From Limisphaerales bacterium (GTDB taxonomy: Bacteria > Verrucomicrobiota > Verrucomicrobiia > Limisphaerales > AAA164-E04), in contig JAMASS010000016.1 of assembly GCA_024761205.1 (NCBI GenBank), forward strand, positions 1 through 64,000: a stretch of 64,000 bases of DNA, in the 5' to 3' direction. Of this stretch, positions 36,095 to 45,554 are shown one piece after another. How positions within the stretch are numbered: position 1 is the first letter of the stretch; each line of letters starts with the position of its first letter. The position numbers and the translations under genes were made by a program. A model generated the notes under the pieces. That model had not been told where the DNA came from. It was given only the letters and a program-made list of their open reading frames with translations, and made no database searches.

Positions 36095-36870
36095 CCGGTA
36101 AGTGCTGGAACACTTTCGGAGAGCCAGAGGCTGCTTTGGTCGTGTTGATGGTTGTAGAGCTCGCCTTTGTCGTAGTGGTAGAAGTGGGTGAGTTTCCGCA
36201 TCGCCGTCGAGGATTGAGGCACTGGGTTTCCAGTTGGAGCTGTGTGGTAGTGAGTAGTGCTAATAAAAAGTGTGGCTGGTGATCGATTTGCTTTGGAGAA
36301 GTCGCTGCCGATGGGGGTGTCACAAACGCTGCCGGCTTTGGGGACACCGGGTGCGCAGGATAATGGCGGGTTTGCGGACACCTCCTTCATACAAGCATCC
36401 TTTATCGGAGCGCAGCGGATGATTTGAGGTCGGGGACTAGCGGTTGGACAGGGGGCACAGGTCTCCGTTGTCGTTGAAGAACACGGTCACGGTATTGTCC
36501 GTGCGGTCGTGCTCATTGAGGGTTGTTAGGCGCGCGCCGCCGTCATTGCGGCAAAGGCGATGCTGTCCGTCCGAAAACGGGATGTCGCCCAGGCAGGATG
36601 CTTGCGCGGGCCGGTGAATAGACCGATTCGGCGGCGTAGTCTCGGGTAAATTTCATGCCGTCCGATATTTGGAGGGGCGTAGAATTCACTCCCGAAACAG
36701 CCGCTGTCTGGCCAAACAAGGTCGTCGACAGGGAAAAGCGGAAATTGGTTTGTTTGGCGTCAATGGATGGCCTGAGAAGAAAAGACTCGACGCTCACAAG
36801 GAGGAAAGCGGCTGTTTTGCGGGAAGCAGTCGCCGCAGAGTGATAGTTGGTTGCCGGCCAATTTGCCAAC
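36095..36870 (-). pseudogene. Sulfatase remnant (copy 2)
   Basis: N-terminal part (about 36720-36560): [20 protein letters not shown] then [10 protein letters not shown]. This is the formylglycine region, normally SVCSPTRAS; here the essential Cys is Tyr. Later part in other frames: TDNTVTVFFNDNGDLC (36500-36450), LRSDKGCLYEGGVRKPAI (36410-36370), SVCDTPIGSDF (36330-36300) and the tail RKLTHFYHYDKGELYN (36200-36150). The middle ~200 residues are missing. Loss of the modified Cys and several frame shifts show it is inactive. It is paired with a DUF1501 relic, as is copy 1. Confidence 0.7.
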
Positions 36871-37099
36871 ACTTACTTCATCGTGCGCCTCAGGTGAGGT
36901 GCCAGCCGTGTCCGGTTGACGAGCCGTTGGCTCTGTGCCACAGAGGCAAGGCATTCATGGATAGCGACATGGCGATTCATGCGTTGACACCCGCTCGTAG
37001 AGTTTGTGGGCGGGTTTTTACGGCACGGCCGATTTCGGTGAAGACCATTCCGTCGGAGCGGGATTGACAACGGCTTGGCCGAGTGCTGGCCAGGGTCTC

Positions 37100-38030
37100 A
37101 AGGACAAGCACCCGCTCCCCGGGCGTGGTTGGCCAAACCGACCGCAAAAGCGGCGGCGACTTGATGGCGAACGGCTGCTTTGAGAGGAGATTCGGCTGGC
37201 TTGGGATGCCACCGATGACCCGCTGCATAGCCGTCGGGAAGGCCGGTTTTACCACGGTGATTACGGGTGCCGCCGCCATCCGCCGTTGCCCATCTTCCGC
37301 AGCGGACACGTGTCGTACACCCAGCGGCGGCTGTCGAACCAGGACGCGGCGGCCGGCAGGAGCGAGGAACTCCAACGTAGGTCATTCAGGGCGGCTCGGG
37401 GTTTTGCCACGGCTTGCTCATGCGTTGGTGCGAGGCGAACCGGGTTGGCTCCCTCTCGTGATTGACCCGCAACAATTACTTACACCGCGCGTTCGGGCAG
37501 CGAGATAGCGCAGGCCCTGCGCCGAGCATGAGCACACCGGCGAACCCGCTCGACACGGGCCCGGGAGCGGCGGGAGGTCTGCCAGGACCGAGTATCCGCC
37601 GGACAAGGCCAACCCCCGCCTTGTGGCCGCCAACCTACCACCGCGCCGAGGCAAGACGACTGCACGAGGAACCCTGCCGCGTGCGGGGTGACATGGAAAA
37701 ACGTATCAAGGAGCAGCAACCGGGCTGTTCCCGACCATACCCGCACCGAAACGCCGCACGCCAACCCATCGAGTTGTCCTTCTCCTCGTTTGCCTGCGTC
37801 CTAAGACGTGGCCGAGGGCAGTCTCGGTCTCAATGGCACCTCCAACGCCACGGCGCGGTTGCGCGAGCATCCACCTGAGATTGTTGAAGATCGCGCCCGA
37901 GTCCGCGTCACCGTCCACAAGGTCCGGCTGTCATTCTTCGAAGCCTGCCCTTGCGCTAGCGGCATCGCGCGGATACCGGCCAATGTCAGACGCCATCCGG
38001 CACGACATCGACTAAATGGCAGGCAGCAAC
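37100..38030 (+). pseudogene. IS1380-family transposase remnant
   Basis: Several plus-strand frames give the family in order: WDATDDPLHSRREGRFYHGD and YGCRRHPPLPIFRSGHV (37204-37310), VIQGGSGFCHGLLMRWCEAN (37384-37443), RNNYLHRAFGQ (37468-37500), RGDMEKRIKEQQ (about 37687-37722), ELSFSSFACVL (37770-37803) and LRLLKIAPE-like and VRISVRK-like pieces (37870-37930). The D-x-T-DDPxHxxQEGxFxHGYY and RGDxENRIKEQQ motifs are typical of IS1380 (DDE) transposases. The region is more GC-rich than its surroundings. At least four frame changes and a stop within the second segment make it inactive. Terminal repeats were not located. Confidence 0.75.
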
Positions 38031-38318
38031 CAATCAGGCAGTCTTCCCGCTCGGTGTCCGAGGGCTGACGGAGCCCCTTGCACGCCGAATCTCCAAAAAC
38101 CATCTGTTGACCAGTTCACGCTCGAAACGAGCGGGAAAGTGAACGTCGGTGGCAAGAAAACCATGCCGTGACCTTGACCGACCTATAGGTCCTCAGCAAT
38201 CCAAACCCGCCCGTGAAGACCCCAGCTGACCCAATTGCCCTGTGGACTTCTGTTCACTCCTATTCAGACACCCTAGCTCAATGATTTCCGCTCTTTCCTC
38301 AACATGTTGCTTAGGGCT

Positions 38319-38629
38319 ATGCCAAAGCACCTCAATCGCATCGCCATCCTCGTTCGCAACACGGAAGATGCCCTTAAATCCTACCGCGACACCATAGCCT
38401 CGACTACAAACGCAGTGAAGTCATTGAAGAAGTCGGTGTCCGCTTCGCTCATCTCGATTTTGGCAATGCCAACCTCCGTCTCGCCGAGCCCCTTAACGAA
38501 GATCATCCACTCCGCAAACAACCCGCTGGGCGAGGCGAGCATCTCCACCATCTCTGTCTGAAAGTTAATGTTTCCGCTGAAATGGATACCCGAACCTCCA
38601 AGCGCCTCAAGGCGAAAAACCCGAAGTAA
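38319..38629 (+). pseudogene. Methylmalonyl-CoA epimerase (glyoxalase fold) remnant
   Basis: From ATG 38319 one frame reads MPKHLNRIAILVRNTEDALK then SYRDT; after a shift near 38395 a second frame reads DYKRSEVIEEVGVRFAHLDF, GNANLRLAEPLNEDHPLRKQ and later HLHHLCLKVN. The order matches methylmalonyl-CoA epimerase of PVC bacteria: HIAIAV strand, V-x-F/L-x-x-G-x-x-x-x-EL/VEPL and GIHHLCL. The intact enzyme interconverts R- and S-methylmalonyl-CoA in propionate metabolism. The family's E-x-x-x-G-I-HH segment has lost several residues. It is a pseudogene of about two-thirds of the normal length. Confidence 0.65.
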
Positions 38630-38645
38630 GAACAAAGAAGAATCA

Positions 38646-38732
38646 TGGTGCCCACGACAGGAGTCGAACCTGAACCCTCTTGCGAGGACTAGAACCTGAA
38701 TCTAGCGCGTCTGCCAATTCCGCCACGTGGGC
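38646..38732 (-). tRNA. tRNA-Leu (anticodon CAG)
   Basis: On the minus strand GCCCACG (38732-38726) pairs with CGTGGGC before discriminator A and an encoded CCA (38648-38646). The D-arm region has TGGCGGAATTGGCAGACGC, the anticodon arm is CTAGA-TTCAGGT-TCTAG giving CAG, a long variable arm (CCTCGCAAGAGG) is typical of tRNA-Leu, and the T-arm contains GGTTCGACTCC. Confidence 0.95.
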
Positions 38733-38796
38733 CACCAAGACCGGATGAATAGAGGCAATCCCGGCGCTTCGCAAGGCAAAAGATACATCATGGAGC

Positions 38797-38859
38797 GCGG
38801 GCACTCTTGTCCTCGACCTTGCCCACACGAAGACGGAAACGCGAACAAAAGTGTCCCGC
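38797..38859. repeat. Imperfect inverted repeat (REP-like palindrome) between tRNA-Leu and recF
   Basis: GCGGGCACTCTTGT at 38797-38810 is mirrored by ACAAAAGTGTCCCGC at 38845-38859, about 14 bp with one bulge and one G-T pair. The frame through it reads ERGHSCPRPCPHEDGN, a peptide I recognise from dispersed repeats in some Verrucomicrobial genomes. It ends 2 bp before the recF stop codon. Confidence 0.55.
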
Positions 38860-38861
38860 TT

Positions 38862-39944
38862 CTACATGTTCACCCCGCGGACCGTTCCATCCGTCACCTG
38901 CCACCGGTGCAATCGCCTCCCAAGCTCCCGCGGCCAGTTCTCGTCCGTGCAGGTCATGAACACTTGACCGCGCGTCTGATGCAATCTTTCCAAGAGAGGT
39001 AAAAGTCCCGTGCGGCGCTTCATATCAAGTTCCCCCATGATATCGTCAATGAGCAGCACCGGCGGGACGCCGATAATCCCCGTCAGGAATTCTGCCTGCG
39101 CCATTTTTAACGACACAGCGATCGATCGTTTCTGCCCTTCACTGCCGAATTGAACCGCATTGCGATCATCCAGCATCATGGCGATATCATCCCGGTGTGG
39201 CCCGACAACGGTTGCTCGATAGCGGAGTTCCCTGGGTTGGGAACGCGCCAGTTCCATCGCGAAGTCCTGTTTGACATGCGGTTGATAAACAAAACGAAAT
39301 TCCTCCGCATCGTTTGCTATCCTGCGATAAGCCAATCGCGCCAGGGCTGAAATCTTTGGCAGTAGACGCTCGCGTCGCCTGATGATATCATTCCCGGTAC
39401 GAACGAGTTCCTGCGAAAAACTTTCAATCACTCCCGGATCCGACTCAGCCCGCTTTAAGAGCGCGTTCCTCGAGCGGAGCGTCCGCGTGTAGCGCTCAAG
39501 CAAAGGAAGGTAAGCCGATTCAGTTTGAGACAAAAGAAGATCGACGAAACGCCGGCGAATGCGCGCTGTCCCTTTGACTAACTGCAGATCCTCTGTGCAA
39601 AAGACCACCGCCCGCAAGGCGCCCAAAAAATCGGACAAAGCCTTGATTGGCTCGCCATCTATGGTGATCTGTCGTTCCGCTACCGACCAATAGAGTGCCA
39701 AATCGCGGGTGCTGTCGCCAATGACATGACTCCCCACAAAATACCCTCTTTCGCCATAGCGGATCATCTGCGCCCCGCCAACACCTCGGAAAGACCGCAA
39801 GGTTGCCAACAGGTAAATCGACTCCAAAATATTGGTCTTGCCCTGAGCGTTATCCCCCAGAATCAGTTGAAAACCAGGTTCGAAATCGATGTCGAGAAAT
39901 CGATAATTGCGGAAGTCTCGCAATCGAAGATGAGCGAGGTGCAC
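38862..39944 (-). CDS. recF: DNA replication/repair protein RecF
   Basis: The 360-residue SMC-like ATPase opens with the classic RecF start LRLRDFRNYRFLDIDFEPG, Walker A GDNAQGKTN (30-38), the signature region QFGSEGQKRSIAVSLKMAQA near 275 and Walker B PPVLLIDDIMGELD near 305. RecF loads RecA at single-strand gaps together with RecO and RecR. Length is normal. Unlike many bacteria it is not next to dnaN or gyrB here; its neighbour upstream is the large cytochrome-domain dehydrogenase, 62 bp away. The 3' end touches the REP-like palindrome. Confidence 0.95.
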   Translation of the reverse strand: MHLAHLRLRDFRNYRFLDIDFEPGFQLILGDNAQGKTNILESIYLLATLRSFRGVGGAQMIRYGERGYFVGSHVIGDSTRDLALYWSVAERQITIDGEPIKALSDFLGALRAVVFCTEDLQLVKGTARIRRRFVDLLLSQTESAYLPLLERYTRTLRSRNALLKRAESDPGVIESFSQELVRTGNDIIRRRERLLPKISALARLAYRRIANDAEEFRFVYQPHVKQDFAMELARSQPRELRYRATVVGPHRDDIAMMLDDRNAVQFGSEGQKRSIAVSLKMAQAEFLTGIIGVPPVLLIDDIMGELDMKRRTGLLPLLERLHQTRGQVFMTCTDENWPRELGRRLHRWQVTDGTVRGVNM

Positions 39945-40006
39945 TTTAGAACCGATCTGTGATGCGTGTCATTTTCGTAACGTATCAATCAAGATTCAAA
40001 GCCAAA

Positions 40007-43000
40007 TCAGCGTCCCAGACAGGACTGCTGCTGAAGGAACGCAAAGAGATCTCGGATCTGCTGGTCGGTCATCGCATCCAGCAACCCCTCGGGCATGGCG
40101 GAGAGCCTCGACCGCTCCTGTCCAGCAATATCTTGAAACCCGATCACACTCTCGTTACCGACCATATCCGTGAGCGTCAAACTATTCTCATCCCGCTCCG
40201 TGACAAAGCCTACCAACACTGTTGCCTCACGCTCATTGGCCCGGCGCCTCAACGTCACCGTCACCATTTCGAACTCTTCCCGCACCGCCAAACTCGGATC
40301 GACAATTGCCGTTAACATAAACTCGAGATTGTCACGTTCGTATCCGGTCAATTCGGGGCCGATCACCTTGCCCGAATCAAAAAGCCGATGACAGACGCCA
40401 CAAGCCGCCTCAAATAGCTGCTTACCGGTCAGAGGGTCCCCGCGGCCGGTAGCCAGAGCTTGGCGCACTGCCTCCATCCGCTTGACTTTCGCCTCCTCTG
40501 GTTGCCGTAATGCACCCCAATGCTTGCGAATCAATTGTTGGGTCAGCAGATCCTTGCTCCGCTGCATCAGCAATAGATTCTCATAGGCGACCGCCTCGCG
40601 GGGCAACTTGCCGCGATCAACCGCCTGCAACAGTTGGACCGCCCATGAGGGACGCCCCGCCATTACGGACAAAGCCGTCTTCCGCAGATCACCCTGAAGC
40701 GATTGACTCGCGGACAGCAAGACGGGCGGAATCCCCTCATCCGAATACCGCCGCAAACCATTCAACGAAACCAATCGGAGAGACTCAGGATTTTCGTCGC
40801 CCTGGAAAATCCGAACCAACAGCGGCAAGGATTCGGCATCCCGCAACTGTGACAAGCTCCGGATGAGATCCTCTCGCTCCGACAGCAGTTGTCGCTCGTC
40901 GTTCACAAATTCACGCGCCGCACGCTTTCCCTCCCGAATTCCGAGCCGAAGCGCAAATTTCACCAAATCAGCGTCGAGCGGAAAACGCGCCCAGAGGCGC
41001 GCGACCGCTGTTTCCAGAGACGCTGGAAGCTGATCAATCTCACGGCCTTCGAGAGCCTTCTCCATCCCGCGAACCAACAACTTAGCTACCGAAGCACTCG
41101 GTGCTTCCCGCAATAACCCTGCGCAAATTTCCAGATTCTCTTCGCTGCGTTCCGCCATGAATCGCCGCCCAATGCGTTCTCCCAATGTCGACATGAACAC
41201 TGGCTCTGTCCAAATCAAAGGATCATCAAAGAGCCCGATGGCCTGCCCAGGATCCCGCTGACTCTGCGCCTCCAATGCCCACCAAATCTGCTGAGGGATA
41301 TAATCGTCATCACCCACATCCCGCCGCCCTGCCAACACTCTGACCAAAGGCAAACCTTGAGGCGCCGGCAACCGTTGTGCCGTAGAGGCCGTCTGTGAAA
41401 CCACTTCCAAGTGTGGATCACTCTGCCCGATCTGCAGCACTCGCTCAAAAACGGCCGGTGAAAGAGACTGCTGCGGATCACCCACAAAACGCATGGACCA
41501 CAGCCGAACGTAAGGATCATCATGACTCAACCCCTGCAGAGCAACCGATTCATTAAACCCGCCCAACTCATGAATCGCCCAGAGAGACTCCAGGGCGATT
41601 TGTGCATCATCACCGTTCAGCCCGGACTGCAGGATCCCCAGGACCGAGGTATCCCGGCGTTCCCGCAAAAGGCGATGGGCCGTACGCCGCAACCACTGAT
41701 TCGGGTTTGCAAACAAGGCAACCAAAGCCCGCGAGGACACTTTCCCTAAATTCTCGAGCTTGAAGAACTTGCCCCGTTTAGCCCGCAGTCGATAGATTCG
41801 CCCATGATCCCGGTCCCAGTTGTCCCGTGGGTCGACGTGCGTGATTCGCGCGTCATACCAATCCGAGATATAAAGAGCTCCATCCGGCCCCACCGATGTG
41901 TGCACTGGTCGAAACCATTTATCGTCGGTCTGAATCGGATTGGGTGCCTCGATCATACGGAAGGTGCTCCCGGCAGTTTCGATCCTCAGAGCGTGCATCT
42001 TGTTGGCCAGTGAGTTGCCCCCGACAAAATGACCCTGAAGAGAGGGAATCGCACCACTGCTGTAGAACACCCACTGATGTACCAAACGCACCTTCTCCCC
42101 TTCAACCGGTAATCCATGAAAATGACCAAAAGCATAGGGATTCGTATGCGGCCCATGCTTGCCAAAGTTCTTTTGGTAATAACCGTCTTGAACAAAGTAC
42201 ACGGCCTGCAGATTCCCATTAGTTCCGGAATACAAGCGCCCTTTGTCATCGAAATCCACACCAAAGGTATTCCATCCGCCCTCAGCAAACAATTCGAAGC
42301 GGTAGGTCTTCGGGTGGTAACGCCAAATATTCTGCCCAAAAAAAGCAAATCGTTCATCCGAGCCGGAGAGCTCGACATTGATTCGAGCCGTCACCGTACT
42401 CCCAACTGCGCCGTACAACCACCCATCGGGTCCCCACTTAAGGCTATTGGCAATCGAATGAGTATCCTCCAGACCGAACCCTGATAAGTGAACTACCGGA
42501 TCACCATCAGGCCTGTCGTCTTGATCGCGATCCGGATAGAACAAGAGGTAGGGAGGATTTAACACCCACAGACCATCGCCAGCAAAGGCAATGGAAGTCG
42601 CCAGGTTCAACCCATCCACGAAGATACCATGCTGATCATAGTCGCCATCCCCATCAGTATCCTCATGATAGGTGATGCGATCACGTCCCACGAATCTCTG
42701 ATGCTCCGGTTTTCGATACGGCGGCGGCGGCGGCACCTGGTCGAACACCTTTCGCAAATGGTTGTCCCACGTCAGCACCTTCAACCCGGCCGGATTCGGG
42801 TATTGAATATACTGCACCACCCAAAGACGACCGCGCTCATCAAAGTCCGTGTAAAGCGGCTGCCGCACGATGGGTTCATGCAGGACCGTGTCCACCGCCA
42901 GCCCCGAGCTCAATCGAAGCATCTCCCTAGCCGCCTGAGGAAATTGGGGATCGCCTTTGCCCTCGACATTCGAATGAACATTCGGATTCCCCACAAACCG

Positions 43001-43633
43001 TTTCCTGACCTCCTCAACTATTTGCTCCCGCCCCGCCTTGTCAGCGTCGACGACGCCCAAATGCCCCCCGTGACAGTTGCCAGTCTTTGACAAAAAAAGT
43101 CGAACTTCCTTAGCAGCAGAACCGCTCAACCAGTCTGCCCATCGAGGTTGATCCCCCCGCCGCACCAGCCACTCACCGGCAAGATCAATGGCATCATCGC
43201 GTCGCGACAAATGCACGGGACCTGAAAGAATCCCTCCCCGCCCACTTTGGTCATAGACCCGCCAGGCAATCAGGTTGTACTCCCCAAAGCGAATCAGATC
43301 CGGGTCGATGACAAAGGGACGTCGAATACTGCTGGCCGGTCTTCCAAAAAGCGGCGGCATCGCACCATTCGCGCCGATCTTCTCCCCATTGAAAAACGCT
43401 TCGTCGACATCATCCACCTCCTTCGCCACCAATAACAACCGGCTCCCGCGCCACAATTCTGGAATCTTAACATAACATCGATACCAGGCGAAACCATCAT
43501 AGTCCTGTCCCTCCTCACCCCTCAGTGGCCACGCTCCTGGAACCTTCACAGGAGTCCATGAGTCGAGTCCGCTCGCCCGAAGAACCACGACATTCAGGCA
43601 CATCCATACCACAACGAGAAGACAACGCTTCAT
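40007..43633 (-). CDS. PVC-type membrane-bound dehydrogenase with HEAT repeats and C-terminal cytochrome c domain
   Basis: The 1208-residue exported protein (signal CLLVVVWMCLNVVVLRASG) is a four-part mosaic. Residues ~25-150 resemble a galactose-binding/GH2-type beta-sandwich (PGAWPLRGEEGQDYDGFAWY). Residues ~245-640 are the Pirellula/Verrucomicrobium-type propeller (FDERGRLWVVQYIQYPNPAG; GPDGALYISDWYDARITHVD). Residues ~640-1030 are HEAT-like helical repeats (LRRTAHRLLRE; ALESLWAIHELGG). The C-terminus holds the haem site AACGVCHRLFDSG (~1075) and the PVC-specific domain with VIGPELTG and IVDPSLAVREEFE. The family is common in PVC bacteria and is thought to oxidise sugars in the periplasm; substrate is unproven. 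An isolated GNCHGGHLG near 190 could be a second, atypical CxxxH site. Confidence 0.85.
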   Translation of the reverse strand: MKRCLLVVVWMCLNVVVLRASGLDSWTPVKVPGAWPLRGEEGQDYDGFAWYRCYVKIPELWRGSRLLLVAKEVDDVDEAFFNGEKIGANGAMPPLFGRPASSIRRPFVIDPDLIRFGEYNLIAWRVYDQSGRGGILSGPVHLSRRDDAIDLAGEWLVRRGDQPRWADWLSGSAAKEVRLFLSKTGNCHGGHLGVVDADKAGREQIVEEVRKRFVGNPNVHSNVEGKGDPQFPQAAREMLRLSSGLAVDTVLHEPIVRQPLYTDFDERGRLWVVQYIQYPNPAGLKVLTWDNHLRKVFDQVPPPPPYRKPEHQRFVGRDRITYHEDTDGDGDYDQHGIFVDGLNLATSIAFAGDGLWVLNPPYLLFYPDRDQDDRPDGDPVVHLSGFGLEDTHSIANSLKWGPDGWLYGAVGSTVTARINVELSGSDERFAFFGQNIWRYHPKTYRFELFAEGGWNTFGVDFDDKGRLYSGTNGNLQAVYFVQDGYYQKNFGKHGPHTNPYAFGHFHGLPVEGEKVRLVHQWVFYSSGAIPSLQGHFVGGNSLANKMHALRIETAGSTFRMIEAPNPIQTDDKWFRPVHTSVGPDGALYISDWYDARITHVDPRDNWDRDHGRIYRLRAKRGKFFKLENLGKVSSRALVALFANPNQWLRRTAHRLLRERRDTSVLGILQSGLNGDDAQIALESLWAIHELGGFNESVALQGLSHDDPYVRLWSMRFVGDPQQSLSPAVFERVLQIGQSDPHLEVVSQTASTAQRLPAPQGLPLVRVLAGRRDVGDDDYIPQQIWWALEAQSQRDPGQAIGLFDDPLIWTEPVFMSTLGERIGRRFMAERSEENLEICAGLLREAPSASVAKLLVRGMEKALEGREIDQLPASLETAVARLWARFPLDADLVKFALRLGIREGKRAAREFVNDERQLLSEREDLIRSLSQLRDAESLPLLVRIFQGDENPESLRLVSLNGLRRYSDEGIPPVLLSASQSLQGDLRKTALSVMAGRPSWAVQLLQAVDRGKLPREAVAYENLLLMQRSKDLLTQQLIRKHWGALRQPEEAKVKRMEAVRQALATGRGDPLTGKQLFEAACGVCHRLFDSGKVIGPELTGYERDNLEFMLTAIVDPSLAVREEFEMVTVTLRRRANEREATVLVGFVTERDENSLTLTDMVGNESVIGFQDIAGQERSRLSAMPEGLLDAMTDQQIRDLFAFLQQQSCLGR

Positions 43634-43936
43634 AAACTATGAAGCTAGAGAAGAGCCATTTCACTGTCATCAACGATTTTTCGAGGCCAGTAGAACGAAA
43701 GGCGAAATCCATAGCAGAGAATTCAGCCACTTGACCCTGAATCTAGGGCTAAAGTCCCGGCCACATTCGTCCATCTCATTATCGAAATAAGCCAACCCGT
43801 CACAGTTATCCCAAACAGCGACATCATTTCATCACACCTCAGACGATCTCTAAACGGCACAGCTTAGCAGTCAGTCAAACAAAAGACCCGCCCATCTAGT
43901 AATGAGCCGGCCTTTCCTGACTCCTTGTCCAAAATT
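43634..43936. other. Intergenic, no gene recognised
   Basis: About 300 bp between two minus-strand genes; it should hold the promoter of the dehydrogenase gene. No clear -35/-10 pair or hairpin found. Confidence 0.4.
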
Positions 43937-44992
43937 CTAAGCCGAACCAAGATCCAACGACGCCAGCCCGAAGTCCTGGCTCTTCCCCATCATCTTGCGA
44001 AGCCGCTTCAACGCCATATTCTGGAGCTGACGAATGCGCTCCCGGGTCACCCCAAACTTGAGCCCCACTTCCTCCAAGGTCCATTCCCGTTCACTATCAA
44101 GGCCAAATCGATACTTCAAGATCTCGGATTCTCTAGCACTCAGCTGAGTCAAAGCCTGATTGAGTAGTTTCAACGACGCTTGCAGGACCAACGACTCATA
44201 GGGATCGCTCACCCGATCATCGGCGACCTTTTCCTCCAAGCATAAATTATCATTCGAATTTAAGGGCTCATCCAGGGACAACGTCTGCGCTCCCACCCGT
44301 TTCATGAAGAGCACCTCACGTTCCGTCTTCCCAAGCTCGTCGGCGATCTCAATATCCGTTGGCTCCCGACCCAAAATATCCTGCAGCTTCAACACCGCCC
44401 GCCGCATGCGCGCGAGCTTATCCACCATGTGGATAGGAAGGCGAATGGTCTTCGATTGGTTGCTCAGGCTGCGCCGGATCGCTTGCTTGATCCACCAAGA
44501 ACTGTAGGTCGAGAACTTTGCCCCCTTAACGGGATCAAACTTGTCCACCGCCCGAATCAGCCCCAAATTCCCTTCGTTAATCAAATCCAAAAGCGGCAAG
44601 CCATAGCCCTCATACTTTCTCGCAATCCGAACGACCAACCGGAGGTTCGCCCTGATCATCTGATTGCGCGCCTCCTGATCGCCCTGTTTGATCCGTTCCG
44701 CCAGCGCTACCTCTTCCTCCGAGGTGAGCAAGGCCACCTCGCCGATCTCCCGCAAATACAGACTGAAGAGCCATCCATCATCGGAACGAGAGCACTTGGT
44801 TGATTCCTCGCCCGGACGCCGCCCGATTGTGATCGACGGGAGTTCTTTCTTTCCCTGCTTGGGCTTCGAGAGTCGCCCGTCAAAAACTCCGGCGCTGCTC
44901 CTCCGGCATGTTTTCTTCAACCGCACCACCGGAGGACGATATTCCCCCAGACTTGGCACCCGTGCTCTCCCCGTTCGTTTGTTTCGATTCAC
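43937..44992 (-). CDS. RNA polymerase sigma factor, sigma-70 group 2 (RpoD/RpoS-like)
   Basis: The 351-residue protein begins at GTG 44992, 6 nt after a strong GGAGG. A basic N-terminus (~70 residues) is followed by region 1.2 ([20 protein letters not shown]), region 2 with [39 protein letters not shown] and the -10 recognition helix [17 protein letters not shown], region 3 ([20 protein letters not shown]) and region 4 with [20 protein letters not shown]. It lacks the large N-terminal part of a primary SigA and is therefore probably an alternative group 2 factor of the RpoS/SigB kind used in stress or stationary phase. The ~560 bp upstream region is gene-free. Confidence 0.85.
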   Translation of the reverse strand: MNRNKRTGRARVPSLGEYRPPVVRLKKTCRRSSAGVFDGRLSKPKQGKKELPSITIGRRPGEESTKCSRSDDGWLFSLYLREIGEVALLTSEEEVALAERIKQGDQEARNQMIRANLRLVVRIARKYEGYGLPLLDLINEGNLGLIRAVDKFDPVKGAKFSTYSSWWIKQAIRRSLSNQSKTIRLPIHMVDKLARMRRAVLKLQDILGREPTDIEIADELGKTEREVLFMKRVGAQTLSLDEPLNSNDNLCLEEKVADDRVSDPYESLVLQASLKLLNQALTQLSARESEILKYRFGLDSEREWTLEEVGLKFGVTRERIRQLQNMALKRLRKMMGKSQDFGLASLDLGSA

Positions 44993-44998
44993 AATACA

Positions 44999-45003
44999 CC
45001 TCC
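44999..45003 (-). promoter_or_regulatory. Ribosome binding site deciding the GTG start of the sigma factor
   Basis: On the minus strand GGAGG lies 6 nt before GTG 44992, supporting this non-ATG start. Confidence 0.65.
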
Positions 45004-45554
45004 GTCTCTCCTAAACATCTTCCTGCCACCTTCCATCAGCGGAACAGGTCCAAACTCAATTCACTGGTTCAATACCCTGTCACATGCACTTCTGCCTTAC
45101 TATAGACCTCCAAGTCAGAAAATCATTCAAAGATTTGAGACTCCAGCCGCCCTAATCCTTCCCATGGGCTAACCCCACCCATCAGGCGGAGCACAATCCC
45201 TTCCAACAGACAAGCTGTCTTGGATGCAGGGGGGGAATTGTGAGCCACCAAGAAACGGAAAACGCACGAGATACAAGTCCGTTTATATTACAAAACTGAG
45301 ACAGGACCTACAGAATAGTTCTTGTCATAGGGATTCTGTTAAATCTATCACAGTCGCCCAAAGGGATACCTAGGAGCCAATTTTACCTTTTGGGAAGTAA
45401 CAGGGCAGCGAAAAACTGACCGTGAGCCACTCGCACTGCGGTGAATCGAGAGTCCATCCGAGCCGCCGGCCCGCAAAGTGGGGCGGTTCCCCAACGAAAC
45501 TCATCTCCAAACGTCAGAGCCGGATTTCGCCTTTCACCGCTGCACTCCCAGCGT
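45004..45554. other. Gene-free region upstream of the sigma factor gene
   Basis: About 550 bp, more AT-rich in places (45260-45400). No frame with family motifs. On the minus strand a TATAGT (about 45105) with TTGAAT 20 bp upstream could be a poor promoter for the sigma gene, but the spacing is too long to call. Confidence 0.4.

Noticed and set aside
37018..38103. Many overlapping GC-rich frames on both strands
   Set aside because: They are shadows of the IS1380 transposase relic, whose motifs are on the plus strand.
45060..45130. Promoter for the sigma factor gene (TTGAAT and TATAGT on the minus strand)
   Set aside because: The 20-bp spacer is outside the usual range, so it is not listed as a promoter.
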